A stretch of 64,000 bases of DNA, taken from Prochlorococcus sp. AG-347-M15. GTDB taxonomy: Bacteria > Cyanobacteriota > Cyanobacteriia > PCC-6307 > Cyanobiaceae. The stretch covers positions 47,112 through 111,111 of the forward strand of contig QCCS01000005.1 in the NCBI GenBank assembly GCA_003281185.1, given 5' to 3'. Shown here piece by piece: positions 27,713 through 35,919 of this stretch. Every line of letters starts with the position of its first letter. Position 1 is the first letter of the stretch. A model generated the notes under the pieces. It had not been told where the DNA came from, made no database searches, and was given only the letters and a program-made list of their open reading frames with translations. The translations under genes and the position numbers were made by a program.

Positions 27713-28684
27713 TTAACTACCTATTTTTTCAACGGCAGCTATTGATTTCAAAAGGATATTCCCTTTTAAGGGGATAAATCCAAGAGATGAAGCCTTATCT
27801 TGATACTCATCACTTAACAATGTATTAAAGACTTGTTTGATTGCTTTAGTATTTCTACCATTACCTTTTTCATAAGCAAGTATCCAAGTTAAGGTTGCTA
27901 TTGGATAAGCTCCTTTAGCAGTGGGGTTTGGATTTTTACCAGCCAAGTTATTATCAAGCTTTATTCCATTTAAAGCTATTGCGCCTGATTCAGTATTGGG
28001 GGTAACGAATTCACCAGAAAGATTTTGAAGTGCAGCAGCTTTGACATTACCTTTTATGTAAGACTGGTTTACATAACCAATTGCACCAGGAGTATTTTGT
28101 ATAACGCCTGCAACACCAGAATTTCCTTTTGCTCCAACTCCCGATGGCCATTTAACAGATTTACCAGTACCTAAATTCCAAGTTTTAGAGAAAGCCTCCA
28201 TAGAATTTGTAAAAGCTTTAGTCGTGCCTGAGCCATCAGAACGATGTGTCCAAGTTAACTTACCTGATTTACAACCTAATTCTTTCCAGTTTTTAACCAT
28301 ACCCATAGCGACTCTTACTGCTTGCTCTTGAGTAAGTTTTAAATCGCAATCGTAGTTATATCCAAAGGCAATTGTGCCACCTACCATAGGTATTTGAACA
28401 AGTCCTCTTTTAACTTTCTCTATATCAGAATCTTTCATAGGATCATCTGATGCACCAAAATTCACAGTTTCGTCTATGAAAGCTTTTCTTCCAGATCCAG
28501 AACCTACTGCTTGATAATTAACTCTAGGGCCTCCAGATTTAGCTAAGTCAAAAAACCACCTGGTATAAATTTTCGAAGGAAATGTAGCACCTGCTCCGCT
28601 CAATCTTTTTGAAGCAATAGCATCTTGAGAGAGAACTAGTGAGATAGCAGAAGAAAAAATAAGGACTTTTTTGAAAATGCCCAC
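27713..28684 (-). CDS. pstS: Periplasmic phosphate-binding protein
   Basis: 323 residues, GTG start. A signal peptide ends at SQDAIAS (about 25), then LSGAGATFPSKIYTRWF, the PstS N-terminal signature. The phosphate-site segments ASDDPMKD and HRSDGSGTTKAFT follow. It captures phosphate in the periplasm and delivers it to PstCA. It is the first gene of pstSCAB on the minus strand. No adjacent phoBR pair is present. The gap before pstC may hold a processing or regulatory site that lets pstS be made in excess. Confidence 0.95.
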   Translation of the reverse strand: MGIFKKVLIFSSAISLVLSQDAIASKRLSGAGATFPSKIYTRWFFDLAKSGGPRVNYQAVGSGSGRKAFIDETVNFGASDDPMKDSDIEKVKRGLVQIPMVGGTIAFGYNYDCDLKLTQEQAVRVAMGMVKNWKELGCKSGKLTWTHRSDGSGTTKAFTNSMEAFSKTWNLGTGKSVKWPSGVGAKGNSGVAGVIQNTPGAIGYVNQSYIKGNVKAAALQNLSGEFVTPNTESGAIALNGIKLDNNLAGKNPNPTAKGAYPIATLTWILAYEKGNGRNTKAIKQVFNTLLSDEYQDKASSLGFIPLKGNILLKSIAAVEKIGS

Positions 28685-28850
28685 TTTGTAATGAGAAATT
28701 AATATGTAAAATCTAAATTACATCCAAAAGGTAATTTAGAAATTTAAAGATATATAAATCAAATTATTTTGATATAAAAAATTATTATATATATATTCAT
28801 TAAAAGCTTAGCTAGAAATTAAAATTTTCAATTAAATATCAACTCTTTAT

Positions 28851-29219
28851 TTAGAATTTAATTTTTGTTTTTACTCTGTTTTTATTTTGAGATTTGAATT
28901 CAAAAATTCCCGAGTCAGTAAATATGGTCAACTCATCTCCAGATGTTTCTTCAACTAATATTCCGTCAGATTCTAAATTTTTAACAGATACATTTCCTGT
29001 GAGTTTTAGAAATCTACCATCCTTATCAAAAGAAAGCTTATCCGAATAAGCCTCAAAATCTCCACTATTATTCTTAATAATTACATTTCCCATAGCTTCT
29101 AAATCACCTTCTATAGTATTTACTTGAGAATCAGATGTAATTGTGTAATTAGTTAATTCCTCAGCAAAAGAAAATTCAGCTAATAGAAATAAAAAAGATG
29201 CAAAAAATAAGCTTTTCAT
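28851..29219 (-). CDS. OstA/LptA-like periplasmic protein, 122 aa
   Basis: A signal peptide (MKSLFFASFLFLLAEFSFAE) precedes a beta-rich domain with the repeating IEGDLEAMGNVIIKNNSGDF, then DKDGRFLKLTGNVSVKN pattern of OstA/LptA proteins. In Gram-negative bacteria these bridge lipopolysaccharide or related lipids across the periplasm. The Prochlorococcus protein is short, about one OstA domain. It begins one base before the cytochrome stop, so the two are co-transcribed. Confidence 0.78.
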   Translation of the reverse strand: MKSLFFASFLFLLAEFSFAEELTNYTITSDSQVNTIEGDLEAMGNVIIKNNSGDFEAYSDKLSFDKDGRFLKLTGNVSVKNLESDGILVEETSGDELTIFTDSGIFEFKSQNKNRVKTKIKF

Positions 29220-29573
29220 TTATTCCCAACCTTTTTGTGCATTTTGAATGATCCATTGTGCAAGGACCTTATCCTCTCCATCCTTCAATTTATTTTTATA
29301 ACCTTTCATAAAACCAATCCCCTCATTAGCAATTCTTGTTATTGAATTTACATCTGCTATTCCTCTTTTTTCAAGGTCGGAAAGTTTTAATGATTTAGAT
29401 CCTTTAAGAACAACTGATCCACCTCTTACATGGCAGCCTGCACAAACATTTCTAAAAACTGTTTCTCCATCTCTAATACCGGAAGCCATTAGATATCTAC
29501 TTTGCGTAGATGTTTGAAAAATAAATATTAAAGTTATTAAAGGAATTGCGAATAAAAATTTGAATATTTTCAT
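29220..29573 (-). CDS. c-type cytochrome, cytochrome c6-like
   Basis: From the ATG at 29573 this 117-residue protein has a signal/anchor (MKIFKFLFAIPLITLIFIF), the heme motif CAGCH at 44-48, and a methionine ligand near 89 in GFMKGYKNKL. The end, WIIQNAQKGW, is typical of cytochrome c6 relatives. It may carry electrons in the thylakoid lumen or periplasm, in place of or beside plastocyanin. An ATG-like start further upstream at 29606 would add 11 residues and is less likely. Confidence 0.82.
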   Translation of the reverse strand: MKIFKFLFAIPLITLIFIFQTSTQSRYLMASGIRDGETVFRNVCAGCHVRGGSVVLKGSKSLKLSDLEKRGIADVNSITRIANEGIGFMKGYKNKLKDGEDKVLAQWIIQNAQKGWE

Positions 29574-29627
29574 TGGATTTGCATCACCTACTACTAATTT
29601 AGCCATTAATTTTAAATCTCAATCTAT

Positions 29628-30683
29628 CTATTTTAATAGCTCTACTGCTACGACAAGATTACCTAATAAGCCGTTCAAAATATTAAGCTGCTCTTTACTA
29701 CCAAATGCTATTAATACTTGACCTGGTTGAAGCATGAAATCACCTCCTGGATTAGTAAACAACTTTTCATTTTCTTTAATAGCTAATATTTTTGCCCCGC
29801 TCTTTTTGCCTATTCCAAGTTCAGAAAGGGATCTTTTCTCTGCTGTTTCAAAAAGACTAATATCATTACTTAATTCAAATTCTTCAATCTCACATTCACT
29901 TCCTGCAAGTAGATCAAGAAAATCAATAGCAATAGGTCTTAAGGCCATTGATGCCATTGCTCTTCCTGCAGCTATATAAGGACTTACAACTATACTCGCT
30001 CCAGCCAATCTCAACTTACTTGCGGCTTCTTCAGTTCCAGCTCTCGCTATTACTCTTATAGAACTTCTTATACCTTTGGCACTTAAAACCACATATAAAT
30101 TTGCAGCATCATTAGGTAAGGTAACGACCAAACTTTTGCATTTTTCTAATCCTGCCAGTTTTAACGTCTCATCAAGAGTAGCGTCAGCACAAAGTACTTC
30201 TAAACCATTTTCTTCGGCAATCTTTTTTCTATCTTCATCACTCTCAACAACAATAATTGGGATATTTTGTGTTTTTATTTGATTAGATATTTCCTGACCA
30301 ACCCTCCCATATCCGCATAAAATTACATGATTTTCCATTTTTCTAAGAATTCTTTTAAAACGTAATTCGTTTACTCTTTGAAAATAGCCGGATTCGAATA
30401 ATCTAACAGCTTTTTGAAAGGTAAATTGAATAAAGATCAATCCGCCAACGATTACTAAAACAGTTACGATCCTGCCTTCAGGACTTAAAGGTTGAACTTC
30501 TCCAAAACCAATAGTGGTTATTGTGATTAGAACCATCCATAAGCAATCATTCCATTCCCATCCTTCTGTTATTCGATAGCCAATTGCACCTAAAAAAAAC
30601 AGAAAGAATAAAGAATAAATAAGACCAAACCAAGGCCTTAAATAGTCTTTAATAAAATAGAACTCAAATAATCTAAGCTTCAT
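29628..30683 (-). CDS. Potassium channel with RCK (TrkA-N) domain
   Basis: 351 residues: two membrane helices (about 18-36 and 70-90) flank a pore loop with selectivity filter TIGFG (57-61), a variant of TVGYG. A cytoplasmic RCK domain begins with GYGRVG (124-129), a Rossmann nucleotide-binding turn, and ends in a TrkA-C-like segment (GAKILAIKEN). This is the MthK/KtrA-like architecture of ligand-gated K+ channels. Four subunits form the pore. It controls potassium and membrane potential. Confidence 0.88.
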   Translation of the reverse strand: MKLRLFEFYFIKDYLRPWFGLIYSLFFLFFLGAIGYRITEGWEWNDCLWMVLITITTIGFGEVQPLSPEGRIVTVLVIVGGLIFIQFTFQKAVRLFESGYFQRVNELRFKRILRKMENHVILCGYGRVGQEISNQIKTQNIPIIVVESDEDRKKIAEENGLEVLCADATLDETLKLAGLEKCKSLVVTLPNDAANLYVVLSAKGIRSSIRVIARAGTEEAASKLRLAGASIVVSPYIAAGRAMASMALRPIAIDFLDLLAGSECEIEEFELSNDISLFETAEKRSLSELGIGKKSGAKILAIKENEKLFTNPGGDFMLQPGQVLIAFGSKEQLNILNGLLGNLVVAVELLK

Positions 30684-30866
30684 ATCACTTATTATCGTAA
30701 ACTATTCAAAAATTTCAAAAAAATTTTCTATTATGTTCCTAAAACTATTTATTTGTTTAAGTGAAATACATATTAAGCAGGATAATAATATTTATTTTCG
30801 TAGCTATTTGCATTAAACAAATGATTACTATCTCAGGTCTTTTTTAATTCTTCATTAAAAATTAAT

Positions 30867-30998
30867 TCAAGGTTTTACTTGTACCGATTCAATAAGAAAA
30901 TCAGAAGCTGCTTTTAACCAATCAGCAACTGTAAGACGAAGGTCAGGTTGAGAATATACAAGTGCGATAATAATTCCAACTAAGATTATTTTTACCAT
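30867..30998 (-). CDS. Small membrane protein, 43 aa
   Basis: Reads MVKIILVGIIIALVYSQPDL followed by RLTVADWLKAASDFLIESVQ. A single N-terminal membrane helix or uncleaved signal is followed by an amphipathic helix. The QPDLRLTVADWLKAA stretch has the look of a conserved cyanobacterial small protein. Function unknown. It is between the K+ channel and the DUF1499 gene, in the same direction. Confidence 0.68.
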   Translation of the reverse strand: MVKIILVGIIIALVYSQPDLRLTVADWLKAASDFLIESVQVKP

Positions 30999-31075
30999 GG
31001 CGATTCAAATATTCTTATGAATTAAAGCACAACTATTTAGTAAAAAGAACCTTAAATTTATAAAAAACAGATTAA

Positions 31076-31429
31076 TTAAAATTTCTCTAATTTATTAAAT
31101 AAGTATTCTACTCTTCTTAGATTAACTCCTAAATCTGATTGACCTAATCTTGCTGCAGATCTTATTTGAATGATCCCTTTAGATCTATCTACATAACTTC
31201 TTACATCAAGCTTCAAAATTTCAAGGTCATCAGGAAATCTAAAAATCAAGCTCCTACAAACACCTCTCCAATAATTTCTACCACTTTCAATAACTTCTGT
31301 ACGAGGTAATCCTTCTGCCAGAGAAACAAGTTGAATAAACTTTTGATCTACATTTATTAGTTTCTTTTCTATTAAGACACTATTTAGTGGATTAGTTACT
31401 GGAGCAAGACCTTGAATTGAGGAAACCAT
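31076..31429 (-). CDS. DUF1499 family protein, 117 aa
   Basis: The C-terminal half carries the DUF1499 signature: SLIFRFPDDLEI near 59-70, then IIQIRSAARLGQSDLGVNLR and RVEYL. The N-terminal CPNTPNCVSS-type segment of many homologues is absent; the matching place reads APVTNPLNSVLI, so cysteines are missing. No biochemical function is established for the family. Cytoplasmic or peripheral. Sits alone on the minus strand. Confidence 0.78.
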   Translation of the reverse strand: MVSSIQGLAPVTNPLNSVLIEKKLINVDQKFIQLVSLAEGLPRTEVIESGRNYWRGVCRSLIFRFPDDLEILKLDVRSYVDRSKGIIQIRSAARLGQSDLGVNLRRVEYLFNKLEKF

Positions 31430-31550
31430 ATTTCTAAAATCGATATAGATGTTCTAACCGATTTCATATACAAAGTGAGAGAAAAAAAGTAAAGAATTTT
31501 TCCAAAAATTTGATCTCTTTATAAAAATTCCTTATTTTGAAATCAAAATT

Positions 31551-31688
31551 CTAAAATTTGAGATTTTTAATTATTTTTTTTGATAGAGATGGTTGCCTAC
31601 CTTTTTTACTAGTAAGTTTCCTAACCCACAAAAAAACTCCCACAAATATAAAAATTTCAACAATAATTCCAACCTTTATAAGACTCAT
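31551..31688 (-). CDS. Small membrane protein, 45 aa
   Basis: From ATG 31688: MSLIKVGIIVEIFIFVGVFL then WVRKLTSKKGRQPSLSKKII. One membrane helix with a strongly basic cytoplasmic tail, SLSKKIIKNLKF. The positive-inside rule gives N-out/C-in. Function unknown. A plus-strand frame over the same bases starts inside the coding region and is treated as a shadow. Confidence 0.58.
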   Translation of the reverse strand: MSLIKVGIIVEIFIFVGVFLWVRKLTSKKGRQPSLSKKIIKNLKF

Positions 31689-31783
31689 TTTTTATCCTTT
31701 TTTTCTAATTGGTACCCTCAATGTATGGCACAAGAATATTTAATAACCATTTTTTAAATGAATTCAACAGTTTCATAGTCTAT

Positions 31784-32167
31784 TTACTTGCCTTTTCTCC
31801 ACAAACTCCTCCCTTTAATGAGATCCTCTATATTTGGCCAAGCTGCTATTAATTCTTTAAGTGCTTTTCTATTGGGAGTATAAAAAACACAAGACAATGC
31901 ACTTATTACATAAAGTATGAACCACAACTTACTTTCTGAATAAGCTAAAAACAAAGAGAAAAGAAAACTTCCAATAAAGAAAAAGAAAAATGACCTATTT
32001 AATATTTCTAATGGAGTTCTTTTAAGTCTGTAAAATTTAGTCTTTTTTTTGTCTAGTTGAGTATCTTTCAGAAATTTACTTTCGTACGAATTAATTATTT
32101 CTTCTTCTAGAACTTTTTCATACTCTAAATTATCAATTGGATCGCTTTGATCCTTTTTATTTTTCAT
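31784..32167 (-). CDS. Hypothetical membrane protein with two helices, 127 aa
   Basis: An acidic, polar N-terminal third is followed by two membrane helices near 60-76 (FFFFFIGSFLFSLFLAY) and 81-96 (LWFILYVISALSCVFY). A basic end (NRKALKELIAAWPNIEDLIK) follows. The C-terminal segment after the helices looks conserved. Helical hairpin in the membrane; function unknown. Confidence 0.65.
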   Translation of the reverse strand: MKNKKDQSDPIDNLEYEKVLEEEIINSYESKFLKDTQLDKKKTKFYRLKRTPLEILNRSFFFFFIGSFLFSLFLAYSESKLWFILYVISALSCVFYTPNRKALKELIAAWPNIEDLIKGRSLWRKGK

Positions 32168-32450
32168 TAGTATCTCTACTGTACAAATATGGTAACTAAT
32201 TTAAGGTTTTTTAAAAAGTATCAAATATTATCTGATAACTGGTGCTATACGAAAAGATCATGATTTTGAAAATACTTCAAGATTGTCTTATTTATGAAAG
32301 ATAAATTAGTCAAAATATTCTTTTTAACTTTCTCAAATCTTTCAGTCATTTAAAATAATCACTTCTATAAACTTCATAGCATTAATTAAATTGTGAGGCA
32401 ATATCTAAATCTAGAGTTAAAATAGTTTAGAGATTTTAATAATAATCTAT

Positions 32451-32762
32451 ATGCAAAGGTATTTGATTTCCTACGAATTTACAGACGGCGAGGATCAAGA
32501 AGAAGGGGCTGAAATGCTAATTAATTGGTACGAATCAGGTGGTCCCCAAAACAGACCTGAAAACTATGAGGTTCATTCTTGGATTTTTATGGTTCAAAAT
32601 GGGATAGGACATTCTGTGGTGAGTGCAGATTCTCTTGAGACAATTTGGAAGCAATGGCATCCCTGGAGAAGGTTAATGGATATAAGTATTCAGCCGTGTA
32701 TGGATCTTGATGAAACAGTAGGATTATTCAAAAAACAAAAAATGAATACACGGATAGTCTAA
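32451..32762 (+). CDS. DUF3303-like protein, 103 aa
   Basis: The pattern WYESGGPQNRPENYEVHSW, then GIGHSVVSADSLETIWKQWH and PWRRLMDISIQPCMDLDET, fits the DUF3303 family of small ferredoxin-like alpha/beta proteins: a Trp-rich middle with a GGP loop and a final strand with a PxxD motif. Probably cytoplasmic and dimeric. No enzymatic role known to me. Starts with ATG and a short AT-rich leader. Confidence 0.68.
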   Translation: MQRYLISYEFTDGEDQEEGAEMLINWYESGGPQNRPENYEVHSWIFMVQNGIGHSVVSADSLETIWKQWHPWRRLMDISIQPCMDLDETVGLFKKQKMNTRIV

Positions 32763-32857
32763 AAGTATTTCTGACTTCCAAATATAAATTTCTTTTTAGT
32801 AGCACCTAATACTACATACTTATTTAACTGCGTTAAAAAGGATAAGATTAATTTTCC

Positions 32858-33052
32858 ATGATGAATGATTCTTATCACATTTACTTCAAAGGAGAAATTC
32901 TTTTCAAAAATTTAAGTAAAGATGAATTTGAATTTGTTTGGGGAAAACTTTATACATCTTATATAAATGCCCTAAATAAAGAGCTAACCTACGAATTAAT
33001 TAGCGAAAACAATATTGTGGAGCATGCCTTTAGCCTTGAGCCATCTTACTAA
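32858..33052 (+). CDS. Hypothetical protein, 64 aa
   Basis: Reads MMNDSYHIYFKGEILFKNLS then KDEFEFVWGKLYTSYINALN. Compact, aromatic-rich alpha/beta composition; the double Met means the start may be one codon later at 32861. The segment HIYFKGEILF..LSKDEFEFVW has the appearance of a small conserved picocyanobacterial protein. Function unknown. Confidence 0.62.
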   Translation: MMNDSYHIYFKGEILFKNLSKDEFEFVWGKLYTSYINALNKELTYELISENNIVEHAFSLEPSY

Positions 33053-33072
33053 ATCAAGAACTAAATTTTAGA

Positions 33073-33315
33073 TTATGAATAAAACAAGAAAAGATGTCTC
33101 TCTTTTATTTTGAGATATTCTTTTTCTTCTTTGCTTATATCCAATGCTATTTTATTTGCCTCAATTTCGACATTCGAACTATAAGTTTCAAAGTTTTCAT
33201 CTCTTTTAAATAAGGCTACGATACCAATGTCTGTTATAAACCAGATAAAATTATCAGTCTCTCCTATAGGTTCCTCTTTTAAAGAGTCAATAATCAAATC
33301 ACAGGTTGAATCCAT
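33073..33315 (-). CDS. Hypothetical protein, 80 aa
   Basis: Acidic cytoplasmic protein (MDSTCDLIIDSLKEEPIGET) with a strand-rich middle (DNFIWFITDIGIVALFKR) and a helical end. It resembles a small PAS- or binding-type fold in its strand pattern only. Twenty-one bases separate it from the upstream membrane gene at 33337, so they may be co-transcribed. Function unknown. Confidence 0.56.
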   Translation of the reverse strand: MDSTCDLIIDSLKEEPIGETDNFIWFITDIGIVALFKRDENFETYSSNVEIEANKIALDISKEEKEYLKIKERHLFLFYS

Positions 33316-33336
33316 TTAATTGTTCTGTGAGGAATT

Positions 33337-33573
33337 TTAATTGCCCCCATTGCAATATCTAACTGCCTCAGAATTGGTACCACCATCTTCAATAATTTCT
33401 GCAACACATTTATTGAAAAGTTTAGACTCTTTTTTTACTGAGCAGAATCCAAAAGCAATTGCAGCTAAAGCTATTGCAGATACGAAACTAGATCCCAGTT
33501 GTATAAAACCATAGGCAAACATAATGTTTTTTCTTCCAGAACATTTTTTTGAATCCTTTTTTTCTTCTTTCAT
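33337..33573 (-). CDS. Hypothetical membrane protein with cysteines, 78 aa
   Basis: Lysine-rich start (MKEEKKDSKKCSGRKNIMFA), then a hydrophobic helix (FVSAIALAAIAFGFCSVKK) and a tail with two more cysteines (NKCVAEIIEDGG, RYCNGGN). N-in membrane topology with a small outer domain that may be disulfide-bonded. No family recognised. Confidence 0.56.
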   Translation of the reverse strand: MKEEKKDSKKCSGRKNIMFAYGFIQLGSSFVSAIALAAIAFGFCSVKKESKLFNKCVAEIIEDGGTNSEAVRYCNGGN

Positions 33574-33932
33574 TTAGAATTTTTAACTAAGTTAAACTTA
33601 TTTGATTAATTTTAAGTTTGAGAAATATTTGCATAGAGAAAACCGAATTAAACAATGATTTATCGTCTAAGACAAAAATTAAAAATTTCAAGTTTAGTTT
33701 GATTTTTCTTCATTTTAATTTTCAATTTGATACATCATGAAGAAAAACTTTTAAAATTTTTTATCAACATAAGTTTCTAGTCTAGATATTTTATTTTTTT
33801 TTAAAAGTAATGATCCCACAGTTATAACAATAGATTATGTTACTTTTTAAACTATATTTTATTTTTTTTGATGAGGTATTCATACTTAAAAAGTTTTCTA
33901 GAAAAGCTTGTTTTGAACATGCTCCCGAAGAG

Positions 33933-34042
33933 TTATCCACTTTTTAAGCGTTTTTCAACAGGGTTTTCCACAATATGTTGATTAAATTTGAATTTCTATG
34001 TGCAAAATAAAATATTATCTTCTTTAAAAAAAACTATCCACA
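33933..34042 (+). other. Cluster of DnaA-box-like sites in a 580-bp noncoding gap
   Basis: Within the gene-free stretch 33574-34155 lie TTATCCACT (33933-33941), TTTTCAACA (33952-33960), TTTTCCACA (33964-33972) and CTATCCACA (34034-34042), all in one orientation. TTTTCCACA is the DnaA box described in Synechococcus, and TTATCCACA is the general consensus. Very AT-rich DNA surrounds them. dnaA and dnaN are not in this window, so this is not shown to be the origin. The rest of the gap shows no convincing gene. Confidence 0.45.
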
Positions 34043-34155
34043 TTTTTTTTTGGGGATCACTAAGATTTCAATTGTCTTTTAAATAATCCTAAAGTTCAAA
34101 CCCTATGAATCTAAATGAGACAAAAAAGGATTAAAATCTTGAAATAAAAAAAAGG

Positions 34156-34245
34156 TTGGAAAAATCTAAGCTTAAAGTTCTTACTAATGAAAATGATTTT
34201 TTAGTTAAAAACCTAAAAAAGGCTGGATGTTCTAATAGAGCTTAA
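34156..34245 (+). pseudogene. Possible remnant of a 38038-type small protein
   Basis: A TTG-started frame of 29 codons ends LTNENDFLVKNLKKAGCSNR. It resembles the C-terminal region of the intact 57-residue protein at 38038-38211 (LKTENERLVNSLKKSGEIKE). The upstream frame runs into a stop. It looks like the tail of a decayed copy, although a functional micro-gene cannot be excluded. Confidence 0.35.
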
Positions 34246-34522
34246 AAATATTTTTTAAACAATAGAATTTTCCAAACTTACTTTTCTAATACAAAATGAT
34301 ATTTTCTTGAATGATCATCCAAAATTTTAACTCCATCAATTATAAAATTTCTATTAAAAATACAAATTAATATTCTTGATACCAAACATATAAAACAAAT
34401 ACTAGTTATATTATTCTGATCTCAGTAAGAGATCAGATTAGAAATATAAACGGGAAATCAAAAGTTTTCAATCATTTAAAAATTCAGTTTTTCCTGTGTT
34501 CGCATCTTAGTTTTTATAAAAG

Positions 34523-34774
34523 ATGAATATTCAAGAACTAAAAGTCAACTACAAAAAGCTTTTAAACAAAGCTGCCAAAGCTAACGGTCGTAAAGAAACT
34601 GTTTCTTACTTAAATCGTGCTGCTAAAATTAAATCAAAAATCTATTCAAACACTAAAGTAAATTGTTTTAGATGTAATGGAGCAGGTTTTCTAAGAATTT
34701 CATTAGATGAGACTAAAACATGTCTATCATGCTACGGGAAGGGTTTTTTAATTAAAGAAATTCAGAAGGTTTAA
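34523..34774 (+). CDS. Small protein with DnaJ-like zinc-finger motifs, 83 aa
   Basis: A basic helical first half (MNIQELKVNYKKLLNKAAKA) precedes CFRCNGAGFLR and CLSCYGKGFL, two CxxCxGxG motifs as in the cysteine-rich domain of DnaJ. They probably bind one zinc ion. No J domain is present. Related short CxxCxGxG proteins occur in plastids and cyanobacteria as assembly or disulfide factors. The precise role is unknown. Confidence 0.72.
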   Translation: MNIQELKVNYKKLLNKAAKANGRKETVSYLNRAAKIKSKIYSNTKVNCFRCNGAGFLRISLDETKTCLSCYGKGFLIKEIQKV

Positions 34775-34789
34775 AAAATTTGATTATTA

Positions 34790-34945
34790 ATGAAAGATCT
34801 CATTCAAGCTCACAAAAAATTAATTAAAACAGTAAAAGAACAAATGGGATTTTCTGATTATGGGATGTATTGGCTAGCTTTCCTGGAAGGGGGATTAACT
34901 ATATGGTTGCTGGATAGAATATTTTTCCACTGGTTAAAGTTTTAA
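34790..34945 (+). CDS. Small membrane-associated protein, 51 aa
   Basis: From ATG 34790: MKDLIQAHKKLIKTVKEQMG then FSDYGMYWLAFLEGGLTIWL and LDRIFFHWLKF. A charged N-terminal helix is followed by a tryptophan-rich hydrophobic helix. It lies 15 bases after the zinc-finger gene and could be its co-transcribed partner. Function unknown. Confidence 0.62.
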   Translation: MKDLIQAHKKLIKTVKEQMGFSDYGMYWLAFLEGGLTIWLLDRIFFHWLKF

Positions 34946-35036
34946 TTTTTATTTTGGTCAAAAAAATTTCTGCAGGTATTAAATAAATTAATTTATCGAA
35001 ACCATTTGAAAAGTTGTAGGATAGTAAAAAACTAAT

Positions 35037-35264
35037 ATGCAATTACTCGGATTAATTCTTCTTCTAGCTAGTAGCTGGTATTTATGGAAATTAACTTCAA
35101 ACTTTCTTGATGAACCAACAAAAAAAGAACTGAATAATAGTTTAAATAACCTCAAAAATAAATTCTCTGAGGGAAAACAAAACTTCTCTAAAGCAAAAAT
35201 AAGTGAAGCTTGGGAAAAATACAAGGAAGAAGGTGGCGCCTTATCTAATAAAGAAAAAAACTAG
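35037..35264 (+). CDS. Small membrane-anchored helical protein, 75 aa
   Basis: One N-terminal membrane helix (MQLLGLILLLASSWYLWKLT) followed by a charged amphipathic helix (LNNSLNNLKNKFSEGKQNFS). The last base of its TAG stop is the first base of the next gene's GTG start. First gene of a four-cistron cassette (35037-35710) in which every product carries a membrane helix. Function unknown. Confidence 0.66.
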   Translation: MQLLGLILLLASSWYLWKLTSNFLDEPTKKELNNSLNNLKNKFSEGKQNFSKAKISEAWEKYKEEGGALSNKEKN

Positions 35265-35518
35265 TGGACTTTTTTATTATTACAAGTTTCACTAAAGATA
35301 TTTCTAGATTTGATCTGGTAGGTATTTTGATTGGTCATTTAATTTTTGGTGTTGCAGTGACACAACTTTTAGATTGGACGTGGTTAAAGAACCTTATGAG
35401 TGAAGAAGATAAAAGAAGGATGCTTAAAAGTTATACATGGAAAGACTTATTAGTAGATGGAGCAATTGTTACGGTAGTTCTAGGAATAGTCTTTTTGATA
35501 ATTAGCATTTTTCTATAA
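35264..35518 (+). CDS. Membrane protein with two helices, GTG start, 84 aa
   Basis: Starts with GTG at 35264, sharing a base with the preceding stop. Hydrophobic segments at about 20-37 (LVGILIGHLIFGVAVTQLL) and 64-83 (VDGAIVTVVLGIVFLIISIF) flank a polar loop (KNLMSEEDKRRMLKSYTWKD). Hairpin membrane protein. Its stop is directly followed by the ATG of the third cassette gene. Confidence 0.66.
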   Translation: MDFFIITSFTKDISRFDLVGILIGHLIFGVAVTQLLDWTWLKNLMSEEDKRRMLKSYTWKDLLVDGAIVTVVLGIVFLIISIFL

Positions 35519-35608
35519 ATGAACGTAACTTATATTCTTTTAGTTTTTTTAATGATATCAATTGTGATTTTCACTCAATTAATCAATTCTTCTGATAAAT
35601 CAAAATAA
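35519..35608 (+). CDS. Tiny membrane peptide, 29 aa
   Basis: ATG at 35519 directly follows the preceding TAA. The peptide (MNVTYILLVFLMISIVIFTQ plus LINSSDKSK) is a single membrane helix with a polar end. Zero spacing to both neighbours strongly suggests reinitiation and supports it as real in spite of its size. Confidence 0.58.
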   Translation: MNVTYILLVFLMISIVIFTQLINSSDKSK

Positions 35609-35710
35609 ATGACCGAAGTAACTACCAACTCCTCAACTGGATGGTACTTAATCGCTGTGGTAAGCACTATATCTTTTTTAGCCCTAATTTACTTCGGCCA
35701 AAAAAGATAG
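35609..35710 (+). CDS. Tiny membrane peptide, 33 aa
   Basis: ATG at 35609 is the base after the previous stop. Polar N-terminus (MTEVTTNSSTGWY) then one membrane helix (LIAVVSTISFLALIYFG) and a QKR end. It closes the four-gene cassette and is followed 33 bases later by the hairpin at 35744-35778. Layout resembles small photosystem or b6f subunits, but no match is recognised. Confidence 0.58.
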   Translation: MTEVTTNSSTGWYLIAVVSTISFLALIYFGQKR

Positions 35711-35743
35711 AATAAATTTTAAAAGACTATTTAAATTCATAAA

Positions 35744-35778
35744 AAAAGCTCTGCGACTTCATGAGATGCAGAGCTTTT
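35744..35778 (-). terminator. Intrinsic terminator, 11-bp stem with T7 on the minus strand
   Basis: AAAAGCTCTGC at 35744-35754 is perfectly complementary to GCAGAGCTTTT at 35768-35778, with a 13-base loop. On the minus strand the GC core is followed by seven T. It therefore best ends the short minus-strand unit that starts near 35940, and may also stop plus-strand transcripts from the membrane cassette. Confidence 0.8.
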
Positions 35779-35796
35779 AATTATTAAAAAACTGAT

Positions 35797-35919
35797 TTAT
35801 ATAAATCTGTTGATTATAAAACCTTTTTTCTTAATCAAAGAAAAAGAGACCGATGAATGTGATGAAGATACTGAATTCACGGCCCCTTTGATAACCGCAT
35901 TTTTCGGTAGATACGACAA
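35797..35919 (-). CDS. 40-aa micro-ORF with a consensus Shine-Dalgarno, TTG start
   Basis: AAAGGAGGTGA (complement of 35924-35934) lies seven bases before TTG at 35917-35919, an ideal ribosome-binding site that is rare in this AT-rich genome. The frame encodes MSYLPKNAVIKGAVNSVSSS then HSSVSFSLIKKKGFIINRFI. It is serine-rich in the middle with a basic end and no membrane helix. A strong terminator follows 18 bases after the stop, so it is a self-contained transcript of roughly 200 bases. It could be a peptide gene or a dual-function small RNA. Confidence 0.55.
   Translation of the reverse strand: MSYLPKNAVIKGAVNSVSSSHSSVSFSLIKKKGFIINRFI

Noticed and set aside
28685..28850. Possible Pho box upstream of pstS
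   Set aside because: Looked for 11-bp spaced repeats of the cyanobacterial type in front of pstS and found only weak AT-rich similarity, not enough to report.
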